DNA of 64,000 nucleotides from Chloracidobacterium thermophilum B (GTDB lineage Bacteria; Acidobacteriota; Blastocatellia; Chloracidobacteriales; Chloracidobacteriaceae). Location of the stretch: assembly GCF_000226295.1 (NCBI RefSeq), contig NC_016024.1:1905501-1969500 (forward strand). The letters run 5' to 3'. Of the stretch, positions 47,356-57,114 are shown piece by piece; position 1 is the stretch's first letter, and every line of letters begins with the position of its first letter. The notes under the pieces are model-generated. The model was not told the origin of the DNA and did not search any database. It saw nothing but the letters and a program-made list of their open reading frames with translations. The translations under genes were made by a program, and so were the position numbers.

Positions 47356-48255
47356 TTACAGGGCCGCCGCGCCACTGACGACTTCAATGATTTCGTTCGT
47401 AATCGCCGCCTGGCGGATGCGGTTCATGGTCAGGGTCAGATGGGCAATGACTTCACCGGCGTTCCGGCTCGCGGTGTCCATGGCCGCCATACGTGCCCCA
47501 TGCTCGGAAGCCACCGACTCCAGCAGGGCCTGGAAAACAGACGTTTCAATGAAGCGTGGCAGCAGGCGCCCCAGAATTTCCGCCGGAGGCTGTTCGTAAA
47601 TGTAATCCGGGGGCGCAGTCATCACTGCCGGCCCCACTTCATTGCCGGCCTGTCTGCCGACTGGCAAAAGCTGTTCGATGCGGACAATCTGGGAAATTGC
47701 CGACCGGAACTCAGCATAGACCAGGCACACCCGGTCGGGACGTACGGCAAGGGTTTCCTCCTCCGTCGCCACTCCCTCGTAGATATTGAGGATGTCCTGG
47801 GCAATTTCGACGGCGACCTCATAGCCAAACGTCTTCGACGTAACGTTGACATATTCCTTGCGGATGGGAATGTTGCGCCGCCGGAAAAAGTCCCGCCCCT
47901 TGCGCCCTATGACGACAAGTTCCACCCGCTCGTTGGGATGGTCCGTCAGGTACTGCTGGACAGCGCGAATGAGGTTGGCATTGAAAGCACCACACAGGCC
48001 CTTGTCTGCCGTCATCAGCACCAGCAGAGTCCGGTTGCCCGTCCGTTCCTCCATCAGCGGACTTGTGAAGTCCGGCGCAGCCGCCACAAGGTTGCGCAGG
48101 ACTTCCTGCATTTTGCGGGCGTAGGGACGGCTCGCCGTCACCCGCTCCTGCGCCCGGCGGAGCTTGGACGCCGAGACAAGTTTGTAGGACTTCGTGATCT
48201 GGCGCATGTTTTTGACGGCCTTGATCCGCCGTCGAACACCTTGCAGGTTCGGCAT
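47356..48255 (-). CDS. atpG: F-type ATP synthase gamma subunit
   Basis: 299 residues; central rotor stalk. N-terminal LQGVRRRIKAVKNMRQITKS and C-terminal ARMAAMDTASRNAGEVI are family signatures. Last gene of the minus-strand ATPase cluster, 40 bases after atpA. Expected atpD (beta) and atpC (epsilon) do not follow; the next gene downstream is Uma2. Confidence 0.94.
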   Translation of the reverse strand: MPNLQGVRRRIKAVKNMRQITKSYKLVSASKLRRAQERVTASRPYARKMQEVLRNLVAAAPDFTSPLMEERTGNRTLLVLMTADKGLCGAFNANLIRAVQQYLTDHPNERVELVVIGRKGRDFFRRRNIPIRKEYVNVTSKTFGYEVAVEIAQDILNIYEGVATEEETLAVRPDRVCLVYAEFRSAISQIVRIEQLLPVGRQAGNEVGPAVMTAPPDYIYEQPPAEILGRLLPRFIETSVFQALLESVASEHGARMAAMDTASRNAGEVIAHLTLTMNRIRQAAITNEIIEVVSGAAAL

Positions 48256-48295
48256 GGAAACCTCTCACGGAGCGGCTGGTCGTCAGTCCCCGGCT

Positions 48296-50373
<2,078 letters not shown>

Positions 50374-50400
50374 ACGGCAGTCAGTACCACATCCTTCCCA

Positions 50401-50916
50401 TCAGGCACGCTGTTTTTCGAGCTGGGCGGCATAGCTTGCCACAAGCCGCGCCTGGTCCGCTGCCGATAACTCCCGCCGAATCAGCGCCTCGGCCAGCTCC
50501 ACGGCCTTTGACGCAGCAAAGGCTTGCAGTTCCAGCCGCGCCGATTGACTCGCCCCCTCAATCTCCATCCGGGCCAGGCGCCGGAAACGGGCGGCATCCG
50601 CTTCGGCCGCCGCCACAATCCGCTGGTACTCCGCCTGGGCCTCCTGTTCAGCCTGCTGGCGGATGGCCGCCAGTTCTGATTCAAGCCGGGCAAAACGCTC
50701 TTCCAGTTCCCGCAGCTTGGTTTCGGCCAGCCGTCGCTCCTGGCCGGCCTGGTCAAGGGCGTCCCGGATGTTCTGCGCCCGTTTGCGCAGGCCTTCCGTT
50801 ATCGGCTTGGCCAGCAGCCAGGCCAGCAAAGCGGCGTAAATCGTGAAGTTGAGGAACTTGGCCCACAAAGGAATCCCGGCGGCCAAAAACGGTGACACCA
50901 AAAGCGTCATGGTCAT
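50401..50916 (-). CDS. atpF: F-type ATP synthase b subunit
   Basis: 171 residues: one N-terminal membrane helix (about 5-32), then a long charged coiled coil. Its start overlaps the b' stop (ATGA). Peripheral stalk together with b'. Confidence 0.9.
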   Translation of the reverse strand: MTMTLLVSPFLAAGIPLWAKFLNFTIYAALLAWLLAKPITEGLRKRAQNIRDALDQAGQERRLAETKLRELEERFARLESELAAIRQQAEQEAQAEYQRIVAAAEADAARFRRLARMEIEGASQSARLELQAFAASKAVELAEALIRRELSAADQARLVASYAAQLEKQRA

Positions 50917-51404
50917 GACGGTGTTCCAATCTGACGCCCCAGAACCGTACTGGCAATCGAGGCCGCCAGATACTCAGCATCACGGGTCAGGGTTTGCTTC
51001 ACCGCCGCCACCTGCGCCTCAAGTGCCTGGGTTGCCGCAGCAACCTCGGCCGCGGCGGACTGCTTGGCGGATTCAATCAGCTCGTTGCGCCGCTGAAGCG
51101 CTTCTGCACGCCGTTCCTCAATGAGCTTGGCTGCCGCCACCCGCCCCGCACGCAGCGCAGCTTCGTATTCGGCCAGGCGCTCGTCATACCCCTCAAGCTG
51201 CTGACGAAACCCGCTCGTCAGACGCGCGCGCTCATCGAGGACGGCCAGAACCGGTTTGAAGACCAAGGTATTGAGCAGATAGGCCACCAGCAGGAAGACC
51301 CCCACGGTGACAAAAAGTGACCAGTCAGGTGTCAGCAAATTGCTTCCTGCGGCAAAGAAGCAGCCAACTTCCATTCCACTGGCACCCCATAACGACGCAA
51401 TCAT
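50913..51404 (-). CDS. F-type ATP synthase b' subunit
   Basis: 163 residues: one membrane helix (about 28-48: LFVTVGVFLLVAYLLNTLVF) then a coiled coil rich in Ala, Glu and Arg. A second b-type gene before atpF matches the b/b' pairing known in photosynthetic and some other bacteria, where the stalk is a heterodimer. Two starts are possible (51404 or 51374). First gene of the cluster; atpB and atpE are not upstream. Confidence 0.86.
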   Translation of the reverse strand: MIASLWGASGMEVGCFFAAGSNLLTPDWSLFVTVGVFLLVAYLLNTLVFKPVLAVLDERARLTSGFRQQLEGYDERLAEYEAALRAGRVAAAKLIEERRAEALQRRNELIESAKQSAAAEVAAATQALEAQVAAVKQTLTRDAEYLAASIASTVLGRQIGTPS

Positions 51405-51603
51405 AATGAAAGTGAAACCAGGCAGCAGGGCCCCGTAATGCCGGACAGTGGTTTAAAAAAGCAAGCTGCCAAGTTACTCGTGGCTACCGTCACTGTCAAC
51501 CACGAAACCACGGCCGGACTCCCAGCCCGGCAGACAGCAGGCAGGCTTTCCCCGCCACGCCGGTTTTGGACTGCTGACACACAAGTTGGGAGAAGAAAGC
51601 TGG

Positions 51604-51681
51604 TGGGGCGAGCGATGGGATTCGAACCCACGACCTCTTGAGCCACAATCAAGCGCTCTAACCAACTGAGCTACACCCGCC
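51604..51681 (-). tRNA. tRNA-His (GTG)
   Basis: On the minus strand a complete cloverleaf: an extra G at -1, acceptor GCGGGTG/CGCTCGC with wobble pairs, D-arm TAGCTCAGTTGGTTAGAGC, anticodon stem CTTGA/TCAAG with loop TTGTGGC (anticodon GTG), T-arm with TTCGAAT, and an encoded C73-CCA. The G-1:C73 pair is the histidine identity mark. Confidence 0.96.
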
Positions 51682-51777
51682 GCAAAGCGAAGTTATCAAT
51701 GATAGCCAGCGTGCCGCGCCAACGCAACCGTATCTCTTTTGGCGCAATCTACCCCTTGCGGGGAAGGTCCAAAACAC

Positions 51778-51800
51778 TGGGCCGTTTCCTGCACGGCCCA
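51778..51800 (-). terminator. Rho-independent terminator after the second PATAN-DnaJ-TPR gene
   Basis: Perfect 8-bp stem tgggccgt/acggccca with a 7-base loop, followed on the minus strand by gtgtttt. It lies about 70 bases after the stop at 51872 and before tRNA-His, so it would end the long gene. Confidence 0.55.
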
Positions 51801-51871
51801 ACCGTAAGGGCCGCTGAAAATCACCGCCTGGCAGCCACGGGCGCTGCCAGTACCAAGGTCAGGGGCCTGCC

Positions 51872-53947
51872 CTAGCCGGACTTGTTGCCCTCCGGGTCGT
51901 CCAACCCGAACACCTTTCCCACCAAGGCCTGAAGGCGCCTGCCGGTGGCCACCCGGAGGCTGCCGGTCAACCGGGGTGTCGTTTTCTGCTTGGCGCCGAT
52001 GGCCTGGCGACGTTTCATGAGTTCTTCGTGATCTGGGGACAGTTCCAGACCCCGTTCGAGACATTCCACGGCGCGGGATTCAAGTCCGAACTTGAGGTAG
52101 AGATCGGATAACTCCATCAGCAACTCCGCCACCTCGTCCGGGTCACGGCACAGATCAATTGCCGTGAGAAAGGACTTTTCCGCCTCTTTGTTCCGCCCCG
52201 GCATGCGGAGCAAAACCCGCGCCATCAAGGCATGGTAGTCGGCATTGTTGGGTCGCTGCTCAACGGCCCGGCGAATGGATTGATAGGCCCGCTCGACATC
52301 ACCATTGCCCATGTATTCGACCGTCCGCAGATACAGTTCGGAGGCTGGAATCGGCGGCTCAGCCGGGCGACTGGGCGCTTTGGGATACGCTCCGGTCAAC
52401 CTCTGGGGCGGCGATGCTGTCGGCGGCAGAGTCCCGTTGGGGGACACCGGCGGCGCAGGAGGAGTCGGGACAGGCGGGCACTGGGCTTCCACGTTTGGTG
52501 CAGAGTTTGGCGCAGAATTTGGTGCCTTCGCACTGGGGGCTTCCGTGGGCGTGCTTGCGGGCGTACCTGAACCCGGCGTGTTCGAGGCTGGCGCAGAGAC
52601 CGTCGGCCGCCGCAGGATGGGCGGCGTCGGAAATGAACTGTTGGCCGGTGGTTTGGGTGGGGCGGCAGCAGATGACACTGGCGGACGTGACGCCTCTGCT
52701 GTCGGGGCTGGTCGGGCAGGCGGCACAGGCGGCCGGGGCGGCATGACCGGTGGCTTCGGCACGTTCCCAGCAGGCGGCGAGGACCGTCCGGCAACCGGCG
52801 GCGGGCTGGGCGGCGTGGGACGTGCGGCTGGATAGGAGCCGGTAGAGAAGCGGCCTCCCGGCGGCGTTGAACGGGAGTGGTGACTTGCCAGGGTCAGATC
52901 ATACTTGCGCCGTTTTTCCTCATCGCTCAGCACGTCATAGGCCTGCTGCACGGCGATGAACACACGTTCCAGTTCCGCCTTGACCTGAAAATCAAACGCA
53001 GCCAGTTGGGAATGGCGATCGGGATGGAACTTCTTGGCCAGCTCCCGATAGGCTTTTTTGAGTTCTTCCGGGGTGAAACGCCGATTGATGCCCAGGATTT
53101 GGTAGTGGCTTCCCCCACCATCCACAACCCGCAGCTTCTCTTCCAGCTCGAAGCACAGTTCGGCCGCCTGCCGGGCATCAATCCCGGCAGATGCCTTTGC
53201 CGATGAAGCCGCTGCGCCCTTGACGTTTGCTTCAATGACCGGCAGCGGGTCGGGATCAGCAAAACTCACGATGCCGGTCATCGTGAAGGCGCACAGCGCG
53301 CGTAAGACCTGCTCTTCGGGCAGGGGCACTGTCCGGCAGACCTCCTCGATCCGAAGGGGCGCATCGAGCCGGGAGAGCACAAATGCCTCTTCCGAAGTGA
53401 GTGTCAGTCCCGGAACGTTGACCTGCCCGGCCACAACCGGCTGAAGGACCCGCTGGGGCGAACCCAGCCACCGTCGGATCAGTCCGAGATCGGGCAGGTT
53501 CCGAATGCCATCGAAGATGAGGCTCACCGGTGACAGGGGCTGCTGAAAGCCATCCACATGCACCTTCTGGGGCTGAAACTGATACTCACCGGTCGTCCAT
53601 GGGAAAAGCGAGTGCACCAGATAGGTGACGTGGCCGGTCAGCATGGCTTGCAGGTCGGCGGCGGTCAGATAGCCCAGCTCCACCAGACAGGCCCCAAGGC
53701 GTTTCCCCTTTTTGGTTTCCAGCATCGCCTGCGCAAGCTGTTCAGGAGAAATACAACCCAACATGCACAACCGTTCGCCGAAGCGTTCGGTGACAACTTC
53801 GCTGGCGGCGTAAACCACCGCACCCTGCTCAAAGTACACATGACGCACCACCTGCGGCTGCCTCAACGTCAACGTTCCGCTCAATCGCCGTTGGTGGCAG
53901 GCGCCAATAAGACGTGGAACACAGGTGTCTTCGAGTCGCTGTGTCAT
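51872..53947 (-). CDS. PATAN/DUF4388 - DnaJ - Pro-rich - TPR protein
   Basis: 691 residues from the ATG at 53947. PATAN/DUF4388-type module at about 10-120 (RRLSGTLTL, VYFEQGAVVYAAS, RLGACLVELGYLTAADL). A J-domain at about 278-345 keeps HPD (KKFHPDRHS). A Pro/Ala-rich disordered stretch of about 185 residues follows, then TPR-like helices (about 545-640: LYLRTVEYMGNGDVERAYQ, PNNADYHALMARVLLR). It has the same plan as 13951-15525, with a much longer linker. I chose the later ATG because a Shine-Dalgarno-like GGGAG precedes it; an earlier start at 53992 adds 15 residues. A terminator-like hairpin follows. Confidence 0.86.
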   Translation of the reverse strand: MTQRLEDTCVPRLIGACHQRRLSGTLTLRQPQVVRHVYFEQGAVVYAASEVVTERFGERLCMLGCISPEQLAQAMLETKKGKRLGACLVELGYLTAADLQAMLTGHVTYLVHSLFPWTTGEYQFQPQKVHVDGFQQPLSPVSLIFDGIRNLPDLGLIRRWLGSPQRVLQPVVAGQVNVPGLTLTSEEAFVLSRLDAPLRIEEVCRTVPLPEEQVLRALCAFTMTGIVSFADPDPLPVIEANVKGAAASSAKASAGIDARQAAELCFELEEKLRVVDGGGSHYQILGINRRFTPEELKKAYRELAKKFHPDRHSQLAAFDFQVKAELERVFIAVQQAYDVLSDEEKRRKYDLTLASHHSRSTPPGGRFSTGSYPAARPTPPSPPPVAGRSSPPAGNVPKPPVMPPRPPVPPARPAPTAEASRPPVSSAAAPPKPPANSSFPTPPILRRPTVSAPASNTPGSGTPASTPTEAPSAKAPNSAPNSAPNVEAQCPPVPTPPAPPVSPNGTLPPTASPPQRLTGAYPKAPSRPAEPPIPASELYLRTVEYMGNGDVERAYQSIRRAVEQRPNNADYHALMARVLLRMPGRNKEAEKSFLTAIDLCRDPDEVAELLMELSDLYLKFGLESRAVECLERGLELSPDHEELMKRRQAIGAKQKTTPRLTGSLRVATGRRLQALVGKVFGLDDPEGNKSG

Positions 53948-54123
53948 GCAAACGACTCCCAGGATACGAACATGTGCGGGGCATTGCACCAAGAATCCGG
54001 CAGCAATGGTCGTGATGGATGACAGTATTTCCCAGTTTTCTGCATTTTGACAAGCCCACCCTGGCCTGGCAGCTCAGCCGCCGTCACTTTGGACGGAATC
54101 GGACGGCTGTGCCGGGAAGGGCT

Positions 54124-54489
54124 TCAAACCGCCGGCGGAGCGTCGGGCCGGCGCCTTTCGGCCAGAAAGGCCCACGAATAGATGCTCTGGTGATTATCGC
54201 CCCAGGTCACGCCGAGGGCATAGCGCCCGACGTGGTGCAGACCACTGATCTGGAACTTCCGCACGTCACCCAACAGTGGCAGACCGCGCGACCGGGATTT
54301 GACCGGCGACGGAGCTTCAAGCAAGCCCGGATGCGGGTTCTCTCCACGGGCCTCGGCGCAGGTGGCACAGGGGCAAGCCTGCCGCAGTTCCATCAGTGGT
54401 ACGGTCGTGGTCGTGCCATCCGGCCAGACAACCGACAGGCTCCCTTCAGTTCGATTCACGTTGACGGCGCGTGGTAACAGTTCCGCCAT
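54124..54489 (-). CDS. DUF971-domain protein
   Basis: 121 residues. LSVVWPDGTTTTVPLMELRQACPC and GRYALGVTWGDNHQSIYSWAFL are characteristic of DUF971 (gamma-butyrobetaine hydroxylase-like N-terminal domain). Bacterial members occur near Mrp/ApbC iron-sulfur carrier genes; none is adjacent here. Two Cys (CPCATC) could bind metal. Start at 54489 replaces a longer frame to 54516. Confidence 0.82.
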   Translation of the reverse strand: MAELLPRAVNVNRTEGSLSVVWPDGTTTTVPLMELRQACPCATCAEARGENPHPGLLEAPSPVKSRSRGLPLLGDVRKFQISGLHHVGRYALGVTWGDNHQSIYSWAFLAERRRPDAPPAV

Positions 54490-54682
54490 GGACGCCCAGG
54501 CACCACCGGAACACAACCCGGCTCGGCCAAAAACCCTGTGCCGGGAGTGGTATTTCAGGCTGTATTACGATACGTTGCACCCACAACTTGACGCTACCTG
54601 TCTTTGCGCTCTTTCACCAGACGGACGGTATCAGACGGGTCGGCCGGCTGGGAAACAACCTGTGACTGAGGCTGTTTTTGCT

Positions 54683-55159
54683 ATGGTATCTGCCACTCCC
54701 TCTTCGCTGGAAGGCCTGGAAGGCCATTCCCTGGTCATTACCTGCCCGGTGGCCTGGGGCGATATGGACGCCGCGCAGCACGTCAACAACACGGTGTACT
54801 TTCGCTACTTTGAGAGTGCACGGATTGCCTACTTTGAACGTATTGCCTTCGGACTCGACTTTCCCCACAGCATCGGGCCCATCCTGGCCCATGCCCAGTG
54901 CCGTTTCCGGTTTCCGTTGACCTATCCCGACACGGTTTCCGTCGGGACGGGCGTCACCGGACTGGGTGAGGATCGCTTCGTCATGCGCTTTACAGTCATC
55001 AGCCATCGCCACGGCAAGGTGGCCGCCCAAGGCGACGGCCTTATTGTGTCCTACGATTACCGAAAGCAGCAGAAAGTGCCTCTGCCGGCGGAGGTTCGGG
55101 CAGCTATCATTGCCCTGGAAGGGTTTGACCCGGCAGCCCCTCCGGTGCTTCCGATGTAA
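54683..55159 (+). CDS. Acyl-CoA thioesterase (4HBT/YbgC type)
   Basis: 158 residues, single hot-dog domain. The core is VAWGDMDAAQHVNNTVYFRYFESARIAY, split by the catalytic Asp of the WGDMD motif and the helix with the VNN turn. Hydrolyses acyl-CoA. Start at the ATG 54683. Located 112 bases before fabH, so fatty-acid metabolism is likely. Confidence 0.84.
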   Translation: MVSATPSSLEGLEGHSLVITCPVAWGDMDAAQHVNNTVYFRYFESARIAYFERIAFGLDFPHSIGPILAHAQCRFRFPLTYPDTVSVGTGVTGLGEDRFVMRFTVISHRHGKVAAQGDGLIVSYDYRKQQKVPLPAEVRAAIIALEGFDPAAPPVLPM

Positions 55160-55271
55160 TGGGGACATGGCGCGCGGCGGCTATGCCGACGCTTCCTGGA
55201 AGCGCCGGGGCCGGATTTCCCCACTGCAATTTCTCAAGACTGGAGCTACCCACTACGAACTGGAGTCAACC

Positions 55272-56258
55272 ATGCCTACCCAAGCTGCTGGAATCCTGGG
55301 AACGGGACACGCCCTGCCGGAACGAACCCTGACGAATGCCGATCTCGAAAAGATGGTTGAAACGAGCGATGACTGGATCGTGTCACGAACCGGCATCCGC
55401 GAACGCCGTATTGCCGCCCCGGACGAAACAACCTCGCAATTCGCCACACTGGCGGCTGAACGCGCTCTCCAGGCCGCCGGACTCACGCCTACTGACATTG
55501 ATCTCATCATTTGCGCCACGGTCTGTCCCGATATGATGCTGCCTTCGACGGCCTGCATCATCCAGGCCCGGCTTGGAGCCAAGCGGGCCGCCGCCTATGA
55601 CCTGGTGGCCGCCTGCTCCGGCTTTGTCTATGGACTGGCCACGGCCCGCGCCTTCATTGAAGCTGGCCACTGCCGCTACATTCTGGTCATCGGCGCAGAA
55701 CTGCTCTCCCGCTTTGTGGACTACACCGACCGCGCCACCTGCGTCATTTTCGGTGATGGAGCCGGGGCAGCCGTTGTCGGCCCGGTTGAGACCGGGCGAG
55801 GGATTCTGACGCACCGCATTCTGAGCGATGGCACCTATGCTGACCTGCTCTACACACCCGGCGGCGGCACACGCCATCCGGCCAGTCTGGAAACTGTCGA
55901 ACAGCGTTTGCACTACATCAAAATGCGTGGCAACGAGCTTTTCAAAGTTGCCGTGCGCAGCATGGCGGACACTGTGGCGCAAATTCTGGACGAACTGCGT
56001 CTGACCCCCCATGATGTGGACCTGTTTATTCCCCATCAGGCGAACCAACGGATTACGGATGCCGTGGCTGAACGACTGAACATTGACCCGGCGCGCATCT
56101 ACGCCAACATCGCCCGCACCGGCAATACATCCTCAGCATCCATCCCGATTGCGCTGGATGAATGTGTCCAGGCCGGGCGGGTCAAACCGGGGAACCTGCT
56201 GGTCTTTGCCTCCTTTGGCGCTGGCGTCACCTGGGGGGCCATGGCCTTGCGCTGGTAA
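55272..56258 (+). CDS. fabH: 3-oxoacyl-ACP synthase III
   Basis: 328 residues. Catalytic triad visible: Cys115 (AACSGF), His255 (IPHQAN) and Asn285 (TGNTSSAS). Condenses acetyl-CoA with malonyl-ACP to start fatty-acid synthesis. Start at the ATG 55272. Normal length. Confidence 0.95.
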   Translation: MPTQAAGILGTGHALPERTLTNADLEKMVETSDDWIVSRTGIRERRIAAPDETTSQFATLAAERALQAAGLTPTDIDLIICATVCPDMMLPSTACIIQARLGAKRAAAYDLVAACSGFVYGLATARAFIEAGHCRYILVIGAELLSRFVDYTDRATCVIFGDGAGAAVVGPVETGRGILTHRILSDGTYADLLYTPGGGTRHPASLETVEQRLHYIKMRGNELFKVAVRSMADTVAQILDELRLTPHDVDLFIPHQANQRITDAVAERLNIDPARIYANIARTGNTSSASIPIALDECVQAGRVKPGNLLVFASFGAGVTWGAMALRW

Positions 56259-56285
56259 CTTGCAGGGCGATAGCCACCGAGTCAG

Positions 56286-57032
56286 ATGTGGATGAAATGG
56301 TATCGGCACAGAAGTGTGGGCAGCGTGTGGGGTACGTCCCTGCTCGTGCTGCTGGGACTGCTGGGCGCAGCCTGTCAGCCCACCCCCAGCCACCCCCATG
56401 AAGGCCACCTCCGGACGGCGCTGGCAGAGCGTATCGCGCGTGGCGAAGTGCGCCTTGAACGGCTCGGTATGGCACGGCAGCCCGAACATCCGTTTTTCGG
56501 GCGCATCGTCGAAATCTCACTGCGCAACACAGGCAACAAGCCCATCCTCGTGACGCTTGAGCCAGGACAGTTGCTGCGCAGCCGGAGTCCAGAGACGACA
56601 GACCTGGTTGTGACCAGTCGGGAGGAAATTGCGCTTGACGTGGGGCAGGTCGCCCAGCGCGAGATCGAGGTGTTTTCCCTTTCCCGCCGCAAACTCTCCA
56701 TGACGCGCGAAACAGTCTATGATCTCGGCAACCTGCTCGAAGGCGACGCCTACACGTTCGTGACATGTTTTGCTGCCAATCGCCCTCCCGAACCGCCGCC
56801 ACCGCCGCCGGGTTCCGGGCTGCCGCCGCAAAAACTTGACCTCACCCCAGTTCAGCTCGCCCTGTGGTGTATCGCCGATGGACTGGACCGCCAGGCGCTG
56901 CTGGAAGGCACGGCTCTCAACCCACTGCTCAAAGGCGGCGAATATGCCCGCAGCCGGGATTACTTCGACGGCCAGGCCAAGTACGTCCAGGGGCTGCTCG
57001 ACAGTTGCGGGCTTGCCAAGTACAAGTTTTGA
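56286..57032 (+). CDS. Lipoprotein of unknown function
   Basis: 248 residues. Lipobox LLGAAC near residue 30. Residues about 55-165 look like one beta-sandwich (RLGMARQPEHPFFGRIVEISLRNTG is split by turns), followed by a Pro-run linker and a helical end (LALWCIADGLDRQALLEGT). No recognised domain. Lies 83 bases before ppdK. The beta domain may be Ig-like; role unknown. Confidence 0.68.
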   Translation: MWMKWYRHRSVGSVWGTSLLVLLGLLGAACQPTPSHPHEGHLRTALAERIARGEVRLERLGMARQPEHPFFGRIVEISLRNTGNKPILVTLEPGQLLRSRSPETTDLVVTSREEIALDVGQVAQREIEVFSLSRRKLSMTRETVYDLGNLLEGDAYTFVTCFAANRPPEPPPPPPGSGLPPQKLDLTPVQLALWCIADGLDRQALLEGTALNPLLKGGEYARSRDYFDGQAKYVQGLLDSCGLAKYKF

Positions 57033-57114
57033 TGACAGGGCGCAGCTCGCCTCTTTCACCACGCGCGCCCACCGAGGCATTCTCACGAACTTGCATCCCT
57101 GACGAGGTTTTCTG

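Noticed and set aside
54299-54682. Upstream extension of the thioesterase frame from 54299
   Set aside because: It overlaps the DUF971 gene on the other strand and has no hot-dog domain character; the ATG at 54683 fits the family.
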